The translations under genes and the position numbers were made by a program. This document shows positions 9,901 to 20,400 of a stretch of 64,000 bases of DNA, piece after piece. Source of the stretch: Bacillus velezensis (GTDB taxonomy: Bacteria; Bacillota; Bacilli; Bacillales; Bacillaceae); the NCBI RefSeq assembly GCF_001461825.1, contig NZ_LLZC01000019.1, positions 1 through 64,000 on the forward strand. Reading direction: 5' to 3'. Every line of letters starts with the position of its first letter. Position 1 is the first letter of the stretch. Under the pieces are notes generated by a model. That model made no database searches and had not been told where the DNA came from. It was given only the letters and a program-made list of their open reading frames with translations.

Positions 9901-11453
9901 GCAAATACGCCGATCGGATGCTGTTTCTCTCCTTTATTCCCCAGCGTTTCAGACGTATACCCCGCATCTTCAATCGTTTCCCAGCATGTTTCTAAAAACA
10001 GACGCTCCTGCGGGTCCATCATTTCCGCCTCACGCGGTGAGATTCTGAAAAACTGCGGATCGAAGCAGTCGGCATCGTCAATAAAACCGCCCCATTTTGA
10101 TACTGTTTTTCCTGACGGGGACGTTACGTTTTGATATGTTTTCCAATCCCAGCGGGACTTCGGAACTTCAGTGATGCAATCCGCGCCTGCCTTCAGGTTA
10201 TCCCAAAACTCCGCCACACTTTTCGCTTTCGGATAGCGGCCGGCCATTCCGATAATCGCGATGTCTCCGGTGTTTTTATGATGTTCTGGCGCGTCCGGTG
10301 CTTCAGCTTCAAACCGTGATGGTTCGGCTGCACGTTCCGCACATTCAAATGAAACGGTCTTTTTCAAAAAGGCTGCGAGTTCTTTTATATTTGTATATTC
10401 AAAGAGAAGAGTGGGCGCGAGGTCCGCACCCGTCTTTTTACTGATATCCTGTACAATCTCAAGCAAAGAAGATGAATCCAGCCCAAGCTCATAGTAGCCG
10501 GCAAGAACGTCCAGCGTCTCCCAGGGCTGACCAAGCTTATCAGCCAAAAGCTTCTTTAAAAACAGAATGATGTCTTTTTCATCTGCGCTTTCCGGCTCAG
10601 CTGCAGCCTGTTGATTCTGTTCGGCTGTATTCGCGTCTTCTTCGAGCCGAACCGCTTTTCCCGTAATGTTTTTAAGCTCCGCCACCTTTTGTCCAGATCG
10701 GCTGAAGTACTCGATTGTCATCGTTGTGAGTTCTTTTTCCTGACGGACGCCGGAAGCGGCGATACGCGCCGTGCACTCTGATTGCAGCCTGTCGGCGGCC
10801 GTGAACGATTCATAATATAAAGGCAGATGAAGCCGGTTTGTTTCAGAAAGCAAACCGCTCGCCCCGATTCCGCTCGCATCCAAAAGGGCCGGATGGAATA
10901 AAAAGAAATCCTTTCCTTCTTCGCAAGAAAGCTCAGCCAGCATGCCGCCTTCTGTTTCGTACAATCGTCCGTTCGATTTCATCATGCCGGAATGAACCAA
11001 GTCATGATCCAGGCAGCGGTTATACATGTCATCAAGATTCAGAGATCTGCCTGACTGCTTTACATCGCCGAAATCAATGGTTTCGTCAAATGTCACAGCG
11101 TCTCTTTTCACCATTTCAGCCGTCGCATATTGTATATTGTCTGACAGCTCGTCACCTTGCTGTTTCTGCCCTGAAAGGGAGATGAGCCACTTTCCATCTC
11201 CGCTATCAGAACATTGAATGGTCAGAATGATTGCAGCCGTTTCACTGACGGTTAAAGGCTGATAAATCGTAACGTGCTTCAATTCGAGCTCATTGTATAC
11301 ATAACCGTGTTCCTGAAAAACCTGATAAATCAAATCGATATAAGCAAGACCGGGCAATACCGCTTCACCAAAGACCCTATGGCCCTTCATGATGGGATGA
11401 TCCAGTGAGATATTGATTTTTTCGGATATCATTCCTTCCCACTCCTCTCTCAT
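897..11453 (-). CDS. baeM: BaeM, trans-AT polyketide synthase (DH-ACP-KS-DH-KR-cMT-ACP-KS-KR-ACP)
   Basis: About 3518 residues without any AT domain. Domain order: N-terminal DH-like domain (HRVFGEAVLP near 25-34, FHPALLDASG near 195); ACP (GLDSS, ~324); KS (DTVCSSS, ~564, with EAHGTGT and SNIGHAESAAG); DH (HVVNGQKILP, ~1027; HPSMMDAAFH); KR (GGAGYLG ~1516, Tyr in QSHYAAG ~1654); C-methyltransferase (EIGAGTGGTS ~1948); ACP (YGIDSIV ~2198); KS (DTACSSS ~2446); KR (GGLGGLG ~3128, Tyr in CCDYAVAN ~3267); ACP (FGFDSIYL ~3418); then a charged C-terminal tail. The N-terminal DH should complete the module whose KS0 ends BaeL. The first ATG (11453) overlaps the baeL stop as ATGA. However, AGAGGAG lies nine bases before a second ATG at 11432, which may be the real start. 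Acts in the cytosolic megacomplex. Confidence 0.95.
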   Translation of the reverse strand: MREEWEGMISEKINISLDHPIMKGHRVFGEAVLPGLAYIDLIYQVFQEHGYVYNELELKHVTIYQPLTVSETAAIILTIQCSDSGDGKWLISLSGQKQQGDELSDNIQYATAEMVKRDAVTFDETIDFGDVKQSGRSLNLDDMYNRCLDHDLVHSGMMKSNGRLYETEGGMLAELSCEEGKDFFLFHPALLDASGIGASGLLSETNRLHLPLYYESFTAADRLQSECTARIAASGVRQEKELTTMTIEYFSRSGQKVAELKNITGKAVRLEEDANTAEQNQQAAAEPESADEKDIILFLKKLLADKLGQPWETLDVLAGYYELGLDSSSLLEIVQDISKKTGADLAPTLLFEYTNIKELAAFLKKTVSFECAERAAEPSRFEAEAPDAPEHHKNTGDIAIIGMAGRYPKAKSVAEFWDNLKAGADCITEVPKSRWDWKTYQNVTSPSGKTVSKWGGFIDDADCFDPQFFRISPREAEMMDPQERLFLETCWETIEDAGYTSETLGNKGEKQHPIGVFAGVMHKDYSLIGAEQLSETDPFPVSLNYAQIANRVSYYCDFHGPSIAVDTVCSSSLTAVHLAIESIRRGECEAALAGGVNLSLHPAKYLSYGSVGMHSSDGRCRTFGEGGDGYVSGEGVGAVLLKPLEKAEQDGDRIYAVIKGSAVNHVGKVSGITVPSPAAQAEVIKACLKKAGISPRTVSYVEAHGTGTSLGDPIEIEGLSKAFSQGTQDQQFCSIGSVKSNIGHAESAAGISGLTKAALQLHHKTLVKSLHSAELNPYLKFEGSPFYVQQQTAPWKQPAAEENGKVTHYPRRAGLSSFGASGSNAHIILEEYIQPEQKAPAPENEAAKLIPLSARNKDRLLAYAEKLARSLSEKTVLSELAYTLQTGREAMEERAVFLVNDTRDLKEKLNDFVKGNENIPGLWRGQAELPELSEPAPETDDPIRLAELWAEGKTVDWNKLYGSYKPRKTSVPTYPFAKERYWIPQQKKQEKSPSGTVLHPLLQENTSDFSQQRFTSLFTGDEFFLSDHVVNGQKILPGVAYLEMAAEAVKKAAAVTEKGHSVTLRQVVWVRPVMIEDKPKEIHIVLYPEDNGEITYEIYSEAENGEEPVIHSQGEAIITEQGSAQIDIESVKASCNLGIVTAEECYGAFEKIGLDYGEAYRGVQQLLLGEDRLLARISLPAAVHDKKEQYTLHPSMMDAAFHASVGLLVRSIHDDADSHELSLPFAMKEVEVFGPCPEHIWSYIRYTEGSKADDSVRKFDIDMCDDAGTVYVRMKGASVRALDTSQTAGGETAEAPVGHTMLIPAWEPVALEKAGEAAVDKQTAVFGGTDSRHTRIKEHLPNASYYPIRGTDDITSLTHMLEGQKELKQIIWLAPQAESADSLKEQERNVLHVFKLMKALLALGYGEKRLDWCIVTANAQPFSDQDSADPSQAAVSGLAGTMAKEYPHWHIRMIDTETDGSWPIEEALSLSAGKNGQIWAYRNQQLFERQLIPLDNMPKNGTLYQTGGVYAVIGGAGYLGEAWSEYMIRRYKARIIWIGRSTLNDSIQAKLDRLSAFGPAPEYVSADAADSASLELAYQFIKERHTKMNGIIHSAMDLSEQSLNNMKTEEFKSVLRAKADVSVSMAEVFGREPLDFALFFSSLVAFIHNVKQSHYAAGCAFSDAFAKELDQTWNCPVKVMNWGYWGNSEAAEDDDFIQLMDQIGLGLIEPDAAMEALETLMTLPIDQAAFIHTTKPVAVEGMNEREKISVYPPQPLFFSQQPKVAPPGARLVREAEHQELDDFLYQLLIAQLKEADLLTPQSLKAYEPEHEYFKKWLNQTIAFLLEHGYLEGNADSYKLSARAENTTASLWQKWEREKEEWLNNADTKAMTVLAETMLKALPDILREEVPATDIMFPHSSMELVEGIYKHNQVADYFNSALSDTLTAYVKENISKHSKAEIRILEIGAGTGGTSAGIFEKLRPYQNHIKEYCYTDVSKAFLVHAETEYGKRNPYLTYQLFNAEVPLAGQDIEPGAYDIVVAANVLHATKDIRQTLRNAKAVLKDNGLLLLNEMAGNSLFPHITFGLLEGWWLHEDSALRIPGCPGLYPESWKRVLESEGWHSVFFPAEAAHELSHQIIAAKSNGIVRQKTLKSGAEKRTAPPKAAQAPELQAQTTVQKGDTSLTEKSTEYLKTLIGETLKIPPAQIDPKAPLEKYGIDSIVVVQLTNALRNVLDQVSSTLFFEYQTIEALVAHLIKTKKDAMIKLTGQTPVQEERKASPEPQAVQPAKPLRTDWRRREKRAAKETVRQSSVRDVAIIGVSGRYPQAKTAAELWANIKKGKNCIEEIPRERWNWRDYYDEEKGKEGSIYTKWGGFIEDMDKFDPLFFQISPLEAERMDPQERLFLETAYASIEDAGYTPDNLCQSRKIGVFAGAMNKNYPTGYGYWSIANRVSYLFDFQGPSIAVDTACSSSLTAIHLALESIYSGSSECAIAGGVNIVTDPIHYMNLSVMNMLSAGDTCKSFGDRADGFVDGEGVGAVVLKPLDRAIADNDHIYGVIKGSTINSGGKTNGYTVPNPNAQAALIKEAFERANVPARTVSYIEAHGTGTALGDPIEIAGLMKAFEEDTTDKQFCAIGSAKSNIGHCESAAGIAGLTKILFQLKDRQIAPSLHAEQLNPNIDFAYTPFAVQQELGEWKRPVIGGRELPRRAGLSSFGAGGANAHLVIEEYTADKEPDETPADQSAIIVLSAKNSERLTEKAKQLRDAIREKRYSGSDLMSIAFTLQTGRVPMEERLGFIVHSLHELEEKLNGFIAGQNSAGLHRDGTEENKRMLAVFSADDDMETIIDAWISKRKYSKLLELWVKGLDIDWAKLYGDRPPARISLPAYPFAKERFWHQQPVQSKAAPVNAPADENDPAEQFEVMTFREVLKEQALPAAGEKQVKTVISFLSDQKKQQEAVSVVKSYDSDIDVIFIAQGDRYEALSAGRCQVVREDPQSYVNAFADIQKEYGEASAILYLWALEDKSCIEDYSCIVHILKAMAETGLQPERLLLAGEYASGLERCYLESWIGFERSLGIVLPKTSVTGHFRKAGAAITDWVRTIWDELKAETDHTVFLEEGKRYVYHIEPTGLTKENSRIRTGGTYLITGGLGGLGYLFARHLARNYQANVILTGRSPINEEKKEKMKDLENLGAGVLYAEADVCDPIGMGDCIKRAKERFGAIHGVIHAAGIESRTSVFENEIGNFRSTLEPKINGSLLLDEWLKNETPDFICYFSSTSAVLGDFGCCDYAVANRFQMAYARYKNEQSESGNAFVINWPVWKNGGMAVGGEETTGMYLKSSGQRLLETDEGIELFERIISQDNTQCLVIAGERSRAERFLGIRRDDSLKTDALLETVSRRISEESAEKRLEADLKELIHSLLKISKDKLVLHKNWAEFGFDSIYLAKFAALLSSHYGIEVTPALFYSYATLGDVISYYLTEHKETIETFYRTEETETEAAAPDNKEYTDQEIIAMMKQVSEGTLDFKRVQDIIEGSKTYES

Positions 11454-14400
11454 TTAAATGCTTTCCAGAACATTTTTTTCGCAGGAAGCTCTTGTTTCTC
11501 CGCCGGTGCGTCAGGCTCTTTTACCAGAGCCTTACGTCTTAATGACGGTACCGGCAGCGGCTTTCTTTTCATTCGGGTATCTTTTTCTTCCCAAGCTTCC
11601 AGAATGACGTGGGCGTTCGTTCCGCCGTCGGCAAAGCAGTTGATGGCTGCTGACGGTCTGGCTGCATCCCATTCGCCGGCTGTTTTATGGAAATGAAAAT
11701 CTGTCTTTGTTATATCAAAATGCGGCATCGGTTCGTCTCCTGAGAGAAACGGAACCGTTTGTTTATGCTTCAGCATTAATACGACTTTAATGAAGCTTGC
11801 GATGCCTTCTGCGCAAAGCGGATGCCCGATGTTCGGCTTGATTGACCCGATGCCGAGCGGAACATGCTGGCCAGAGCGGTATACGGATTGAATCGCCTTC
11901 AGCTCAAGCAAATCAGTTACAGCGGAACCCGATCCGTTTGCTTCGATATAACTGATGTCTTCCGGCTTTTTGCCGCTTTTGAAAAGCGCGCTTTGCATAA
12001 CGTCTTTTTGCGCCTGCATATTAGGGGCTGACGGGCCTGCCGTTCTGCCGTCATTGTTCATGGCGGCGGCCTTAATGACCGCGTATATCGTGTCGCCGTC
12101 TTTTTGCGCCTGGCTTACTGTTTTTAACAGCACCATGCCGACGCCTTCACCGAGGACGACTCCGCCTGAACGCTTGTCAAATACGTGAAATGCCGGTTGT
12201 TCGTTTAACAGTCCGCGCTCTTGGAACATCCGGTGCGCCGCATCCGTGTTCAGCAGGCTGACACCGCCAACTACCGCCGCTTTGATATCGCCGCTTCTCA
12301 GTGCCTGAACGGCCATGTTCATTCCTGTCAAAGCCGATGAACAAGCCGTATCAAGCACGATGCTCGGCCCGCGCAGATCAAAAAATTGCGAAACGTTTGC
12401 CGCTAAATAATTCTGCCCGCCCGCAACGATCGGATTGCGGGTATTCGCAAGACTTTCAGGATCAGGCTGGTGCTGGCTGCGGCCTCCGATATACACACCG
12501 GCTTCTATGCCCTTGATTTCTTCACGGGTATAGCCGGCATGGCACCAAAGTTTCAAGCTCTCTTCCAACACCGCCAACGCCTGAGGGTCCATCGCTTTCG
12601 CGTCGTTTTCCGGAATGAAAAAGAATTCGGAATCAAAGTGATCCATATTGTCAATCAATCCCGCAACGTATTGATTTGCATATCCGAAACGTTCCGCCGG
12701 GACGGAGCCGATTGCGGACCTGCCGCTTCTCAGCAAGTCCCAATATTGGTCTAACGATTCCGCTCCCGGAAAACGGCAGCTCATTCCGACGACAGCAATG
12801 TCTTCAGTTACGGCATCACGCTTTTGTTCAGTGTGAACCGTTTGTACGGCAGCCGGAACCAAGATTTCTGTATCAGGTTCCTCCCTTTCTGCAAGCAGCG
12901 GCTGCCCATTGGATACAAGCCATTCGGCAAACGCGTCGATCGTCGGATGTTCATATAAAACAGACGGATCTAAGTCCTCTTTGAGCGCTTGATTCATTTG
13001 CTGTAAAAGCTGCGCTAAAATGATCGAATCAACCCCGTAATCCTGAAACGGTTCGTCTGTTTCCAGTTCTTCCGGAGCGATTTTCAGCTCATCGGAAAAC
13101 AATTTCACAAGCCACGCCTTCGTATCAAGAAGCAGGTCTCTGTCTGAATGTTTTTCCGCGGCTTTGCCGTTTATTTCGGCTTTTTGTGTTTTCACTTGAC
13201 AGAGCAGCCTGTCAGGATGCCATTCGCTCCGATCAACGATAGCCGGCAGAACGGACGGGCGGATGTTTTCAGATAAAATGCGGTCCAGCAAGTCAAGTCC
13301 TTCCGCGTTGGACAGTCCCAGCAGCCCGGTCTGCTTCAGGCTTTCTGTGCGGACTTCACCTAATCCGGTTTCCTTCCAGTTCGGCCATTGAATGCTGACC
13401 AGCGGATATTGATGCTGATGAGCCGCCGCGAAATAATCCATGTACGCATTTGCCATCGCATAATCCGACTGTCCCGCCGCGAGCGCCGGAACGACTGCAG
13501 ATACTGAAGAAAATAAGACAAAAAATTGCAAAGGATCATTTGTGAAAAGGCTGCTTAATGTTTGAAGCCCGGCGACTTTCGGTTCAAGCACTTCTTGTAT
13601 GTCGTCGGCAGTCTTTCTGATAAACGCCGGATTTACTGAATTAACCGATCCCGCACAGTGAATGACGCCGCCTATCGGTCCCATCGTGCGCCGGATCGTT
13701 TCAATTTCCGCTGCCGCCGCATCATGATCAGACAATTTCAGACTGATCACCGCCACTTGCACTCCTTTTGCTTCAAGCTCTTCAATCGCCCGTATCTTCT
13801 CTTTCAGCCTTGTATTAACGGCTGACCGTTCATGGCGGGGAGGAATCGGCTCCCTGCCTGTCAGCACTACTTTTTTCACGCCGTGTTTTTCTGTGAAATG
13901 GCGGGCGCATAAGAGACCCAGTCCCCTCGTTCCTCCGGTAATGAAAAGCACATGGTCTTCAGGAAACGGTGCGGGCTTATGTTCTGCTCGCTTCCCGCTT
14001 GGAATCTCCCTGAATAAAGCACGGTATCTCTGTCCGTTTCGGCGGCAGATTTCCGGTTCTGTGCTGTCCGCCGAAAATTCATCTGCAATCTGTTTGGCAA
14101 GCGTCTGCTGATCCGTATCTGTATCGGCATCCATGTGTCTTGACGTCACGTTTTGATACTCATTTTGAAGCATTCTGTACAGGCCGCTTTTTGCCGCTCC
14201 TGCAAGATGAATCGTTTTCTGCTGAAATGGCTCCAATCCTTTTGTTACATATAGCAGCGTCAGCGGCCGCGCTTGCCGGCGGCTTGTATCAATCAGAGTC
14301 TGGAGCCGGCTGATCCCTTTCAGTGAAGGGTCTTCGTCTCCGCATCCCGTCAGATCGATTGCGCCATCTATGTGATTCCAATCGCTAGCTGCAGTATCAG

Positions 14401-17400
14401 CAGAATCGACCGGGAGAATGAACGAGTCAGTGAAATGCTTCGCAGTCTCTTCGGCTAGCTCCGCTGTTCTTTCATCAGCCAGAATCATGACCGTCCTGCC
14501 GCTTTTCTCACCGGCCGAATCGATCTCACACGGAACCCATTGCTTTTCTAAAAGCACAGCCTTGCGCCGGTCTTCTGTTTCCTGCGGTACGGCTTTCGGC
14601 TCAGGCAGCCAGTACGGCTCCTTCGCAAATGGGTAAGCCGGCAGACTGATTCTGCGGGGTTTTTCGCCTTGATAGAGTCTGTCCCAGTCCATCTGAAGCC
14701 CTTTAGCCCACAATTCCGCTATTTTGGCGTATTTTTTCTTATTGAACCATGACCTGACAAGCTGCTTCAGGTCATCGTCCGTTTCAAATGCTTTAATTTC
14801 TTTTTTAGCCGTTTTGATATGGGCTTCATATATCCCTTCACCCGTATTTCCGTTTACAAAATCGGTTAAACGGCTGATCAGTTCTTCTCTCGAACCGGCT
14901 GTAACCGCAAGACGGTAATCCTTCGCATCACGCCCGGTTTGAAGCGTGTACGCCATATCTGAAAGATTGATATTCTGATTGGCTTTTGCAAATTCGATCA
15001 CAGACTCGGCATAGGTTTTTACCTGGGGCGCTTTTTTCGCCGACAGCACAAAAATGTTTGTCTCATCAGGCTTACGGCTTCCCCGGTCTTTCGGCTGATA
15101 CTCTTCGATAACGAGATGAGCGTTTGTGCCGCTGTAGCCGAATGAGCTGACACAGGCCCGCCGCGGTGCTCCGCCTGTTTCCCAAGGTTTGAGTTCGGTA
15201 TTGACAAATAAAGGCGAGTCATCGAAATCAAAATGTTCATTCGGCGTGCTGAAATGAAGGGTCGGCACAAGCTGCTGATGCTTCATCGACAGCAGAACCT
15301 TCTGGACGCTTGCTACACCTGCCGCCGCCGACGTATGCCCAATATTCGATTTAACCGAACCGATGGCGCAAAATTGTTTGCGGTCCGTTTTTTCCTTAAA
15401 TACAGAAGACAGGGCTTCTAATTCAATCGGATCCCCCTGCTTTGTGCCGGTGCCGTGCATTTCCGCATAGGTGATGCTCTCAGGGTGGATGTTGTGCGCT
15501 TCATACACTTGGCGCTCTAAATCCATTTGGCTTTTCGCGCTTGGTGCGGTAATGCCGTTGGTTTTTCCGTCCTGGTTAATTCCAGATCCGATAATGACTC
15601 CGTAAATATGGTCTTGATCGGCTTCCGCATCTTTCAGCCTCTTCAAAACGAGCGCCCCCGCGCCTTCGCCGGGCACAAATCCGTTCGCACTGTTATCAAA
15701 TGCTTTACATTGGCCGTCAGGAGACAGCATTCCGGCTTCACACATGCTGATGTATGATTCAGGCGTTAAATACAAGGTGACGCCGCCGACAAGCGCCATG
15801 TCAATTTCATGATTCAACAGCGCCTGACGCGCCAAATGAGTCCCGACAAGAGATGAAGAGCATGCCGTATCGATCGGAATGGCCGGACCTTTCAAATTGA
15901 GATAATAAGGCAGGCGGGCCGCCGCGATGCTGAAACTGTTGCCCGTCGCACTTCCTCCTGTCTGATGTTTGTTTAACATCATGCCGTATTCATTGTTCAT
16001 AATCCCCAAATAAACGCCGCAATTTTTCCCGTTTAATTCTTTTGAACTGTAACCCGCATCTTCAAAGGCTTTAAAACCTTCCTGTAAAAATATCCGGTGC
16101 TGCGGGTCCATAAGTTCCGCTTCAGACGGAGAAATATTAAAGAACAGCGGATCAAATTCTTCAATGCCGTCAAGCATACCGATTGATCTGCAGTATACTT
16201 TGCCCTTCTTGTTTAAGGCCGGATCATAGTATTTGTCTACATCCCAGCGGGAAAGCGGGATGTCGCGAATGGCATTTTTCGCACGGGCTAAGTTGTCCCA
16301 ATACGTCTTTAGGTCCGGCGCATCCGGGTACTTGCCCGACATGCCGACGATGGCTATCGCGTCCGCTATCTCGTCTTTAGGCTCCCGTTTGGCCTGCACC
16401 GGTTCAGGTTCCTTTTGAACCGTTAATCTCTCAGGCTCGGCAGGTGTTTTCTCCTGCAGGGCGTGTTGCTGTGTAAGCGGCTTTGGACGTACGGGAACCG
16501 CCTGTTTTTTTCTGCCGCGGACGGACGGCTGCGTACGCAGAAAATCGGCAAATTGGCGGATTGTCGGATAATCATACACTTTCGTTACGTTACAGTCCGT
16601 GCCGTACCGTTTATTGACGGCCTTTATCCATTCAAGACCGGTAATCGAATCCATACCCAAGTCAATAAAGGCCTCATCAATATCTACTTCATGACGCTCC
16701 ATGTACAATACATCAGCCAGTGCTTTTGATAACTCGTCATGCACTGCTTCAATCGGTTCTTCCGGTTCGGCGGAAGCTGCCGTTTCAGACATCGCCTCCA
16801 GAATATCCGCTTCTGCTTGTGTCACATGCTGCTTATGAGCGTTTAAAGGCTGCAGCATTATGTTTGACGGTTTTTTCACGGCCTCTGTTTTCTGCGGTTC
16901 GGTTGCTTCCTCAAGGATCGGTTCTGTCCCGAGCTCTTTTTGCAAGAAAGCCGCAAACTGGCGAATTGTCGGATAATCATATACTTTCGTCACCGTAAGG
17001 GACGTGCCGTATGCTTTATTAACAGCCTTTATCCATTCAAGACCGGTGATTGAATCCATGCCGATATCAATAAATGTGTCGTCTGCGTCGATATCGTCGG
17101 CATCCATATATAAAACGTCTGCCAAACTTTCGGTCAATACGGCACTTACTTTTTCAACGGAAACCGCCGGACGGGAAACAGACTGTACGGTTCTTTTCGG
17201 TTTCGCGCCGCTCAAAGGCTGCAATGAAATGTTTGACGGTTTTTCTTTGGCAGTCTCCTCGTGAAGAGTTGTTACTTCAATGACCGGTTCCGGGGCGGCC
17301 GCCGGTGCGATCGGCGCAGACTGTGTTTCGCCCGGTCTTTTGACAGCTGCATCTGCTGATATGTCGATCCAATAACGGTCTTTTGCAAACGGGTAGGCCG

Positions 17401-20400
17401 GGAGACTGATTTTTTGCGGTCTGCCCATTTGATACAACTTATCCCAATTCAGCGGAAGACCCTTCACCCAAAGCTCTAATACCTTTGCGGCTTTGCCTTT
17501 TTCAAGCCACGCCTCAATGGTTTTTTCCATGTCCTCATCAGCCGCAAACAGCGCCATCGTGTCTTTATTCTGTTTGACTTGTCCGCGGTAGAGCTGGTCA
17601 ATTGACTCCTTGCCGCCCGTAAATTCGTCAAGCTTTTCTTCAAGCTCGCGCAAATTGCTGACAATCATTCCGAGACGCTCTTCCATCGGTTCACGGCCGA
17701 TTTGAAGCGTATATGCGATCCGGCTCAGATCCGCTTCCCGGTAACGCCCGCTCCGCAGCGCATCAAGAAGACGTTCCGCCCGTTTTTGAAGCCGTTTCTC
17801 ATTTTTCGCGGAAAGGACGATCATCGACGGATGAGGCGCGGCAAAAGCCGTCTCCTTATCCTCATCAGCTGAATATTCTTCGATGACGATATGAGCGTTG
17901 ACACCGCCGGCTCCGAATGAGGAAAGCCCCGCGGTTCTCGGCAATTCTTTATTTATTCCGTTTTCATTTATGACCGGTCTTTTCCACTCTTCAAGCGTCT
18001 GCTGCACTTTAAACGGCGTAGCGAGAAAATCAATATTAGGGTTAAGCGTCCGGGAATGCAGTGACGGTGCGAGCTGCTTATGTTTCATTTGCAGGAGCAC
18101 CTTCGTCAGACCCGCGATGCCCGCCGCGCTTTCACAGTGCCCGATATTGGATTTCGCTGAGCCGATGGCGCAAAACTGTTTATCTTGTGTTTGTTCTGAA
18201 AAGACTTTTGTCAGACCCGTGATTTCAATCGGATCGCCGAGTGAAGTTCCGGTGCCGTGGGCTTCGATGTAGCTGACCGCCCTCGGATCGGTTCCCGCGT
18301 CTTTTAACGCCTGTTTGATCACCGCGGCTTGGGCGTTCGGATTCGGTACGGAATACCCGTTTGTTTTTCCATCATGGTTCACGGCCGTTCCTTTGATCAG
18401 GCCGTAAATATGATCACCGTCCGCTTTTGCTTTAGAAAGCGGCTTAAGGAGTACGGCTCCCACTCCTTCACCGGGCACATAACCGTCCCCGCCTTCTCCG
18501 AAACTTTCACATCTGCCTTTGCTTGATAAAAATCTGTTCTGGCCGAGCATCAAATATTTATTCGGATGAACGGATACATTGACGCCCCCGGCAAATGCTG
18601 CTTCGCATTCCCCGTTCCGCAAGCTTTGGCATGCCAGATGAATGGCTGTTAAAGAGGAAGAGCACATCGTATCCAGAGCCATGCTCGGACCGTTAAAACC
18701 GAATACATAGGAAGCCCTGTTCGCAATTGATGACGGATTTCCGGTCAGCGCAAGCGATTTTCCGCGCGCCTGTTCTTCGGCTCCGTAAAGCTGATATTCC
18801 TCATACATGACGCCGACGTAAACACCGACATTGGCGCCAAGCAAATCACCCGATTTTTCCGTGAGCTTTTTGCGCGTGTAACCGGCATCTTCCATCGTTT
18901 CGTAGACACACTGCAGGAATAACCGCTCCTGCGGGTCCATCAATTTTGCATCCCGGGGCGAAATAGAGAAGAATTGCGGATCAAATTTGTCCACGTCTTT
19001 CAAAAATCCTCCCCATTTTCCGTACGTCTTGCCTTCTTTATCTTTATCAGCGTCGTAATAAAGACTGTGATCCCAGCGATCGTTTGGAATTTCGGTTATG
19101 CAGTCAGTGCCTTCACTCAAGTTCTTCCAAAATTCCTGAAGATTTTCGGCCTGCGGATATCGTCCTGACATACCGATAATCGCGATATCTTCACGCTCCG
19201 TCACTGGATTTTCCCGCGTGTCTGGACGGACTTGCGCAAAGCCTTTTTTGCCTTCATTCCGTTTGAAAACGGGCTTTACTTTCGCTTTCTCAGACAGCGC
19301 CGGTTTGGCTGCAGGGGTTTCTTCTGTTTTCATCCCGGTCACTTCCAGCAGCGTGTCCCGGTGTGCTTTCATAAAATACTGCGCCAGCGATTCGATATTC
19401 TGATATTCGAAAAACAATGTTTTTGACAATGAACCGAAGCTCTTTTCCAGCCGGCCCGTCAAATGCATAATCATAATCGAATCAATACCGTAGTCTTCCA
19501 TAGGCGCCTTGGCGTCAATTTTGCCGACAGGAAGTTTGGTCACTTCCGAAAACACTTGTTTCAAGAAATGCTCCGTTTTTTCTGCAAGCATGTTCTCTCC
19601 GCCCGCTGTAAGACCTGCCGTTTCTTCGGTTTCGCTGCCCTTATCCGGCTGTTCCGCTGATTTTTTCAGAAACGCCCGGATTTTTGCGGCGTAGCCTTCC
19701 GTCACCATGACTTGGGATGTGTTTGCCGCCCACCCGCGGTACAAAGCCTGAATGCCGTTTTCTGTTTGCATAGGGACCATGCCGCTTTCTTTTGTCAGCA
19801 TGGCTTCCGTTTCAGCATCAACCGTCATGCCGCCATCTTTCCAAAGCGGCCAGCAGATTGAAAGGGTGTGTCCATAGCGTTCATTTCGGGCTTTTTTACG
19901 GTTTCTTTTTTCACTGAAGGCGTTCATAAACGCATTGGCCATCGCATAATCAGCCTGACCCGCGCTTCCGGCGCTTCCGGCTCCGGAAGAGAAAAGAATC
20001 AGAAAATCCAGCTCAATGTCCTTTGCCGCTTCATCCAGATGAACCAGTCCGGAGACTTTCGGCGCCAGTACATCACGGATCTCATCTTTGTGCTTTTTCA
20101 GAATATAGTTGTCTTTTATCGTTCCGGCGCTGTGTATGATACCGTTTAATCCGCCGTACTGCCGACAGATGTCCGCTATGAGCGATTGAACTTCTTGTTT
20201 TTCCGTCATGTCCGTTTGTTTGTACACGGCTTGCGCGCCGAGATCGGACAGTTCTTGAAGCTGGGTTTTTTTACGGTTATCCAACAGAGAACGCCCCGTT
20301 AAAATAAGAACGGCGTCTTTTGCATGCCGGGCGATTTCTTTGGCGAATAAAAATCCTAGACCGCCCGCACCGCCTGTGATCAGATAAACACCTTTATCCT

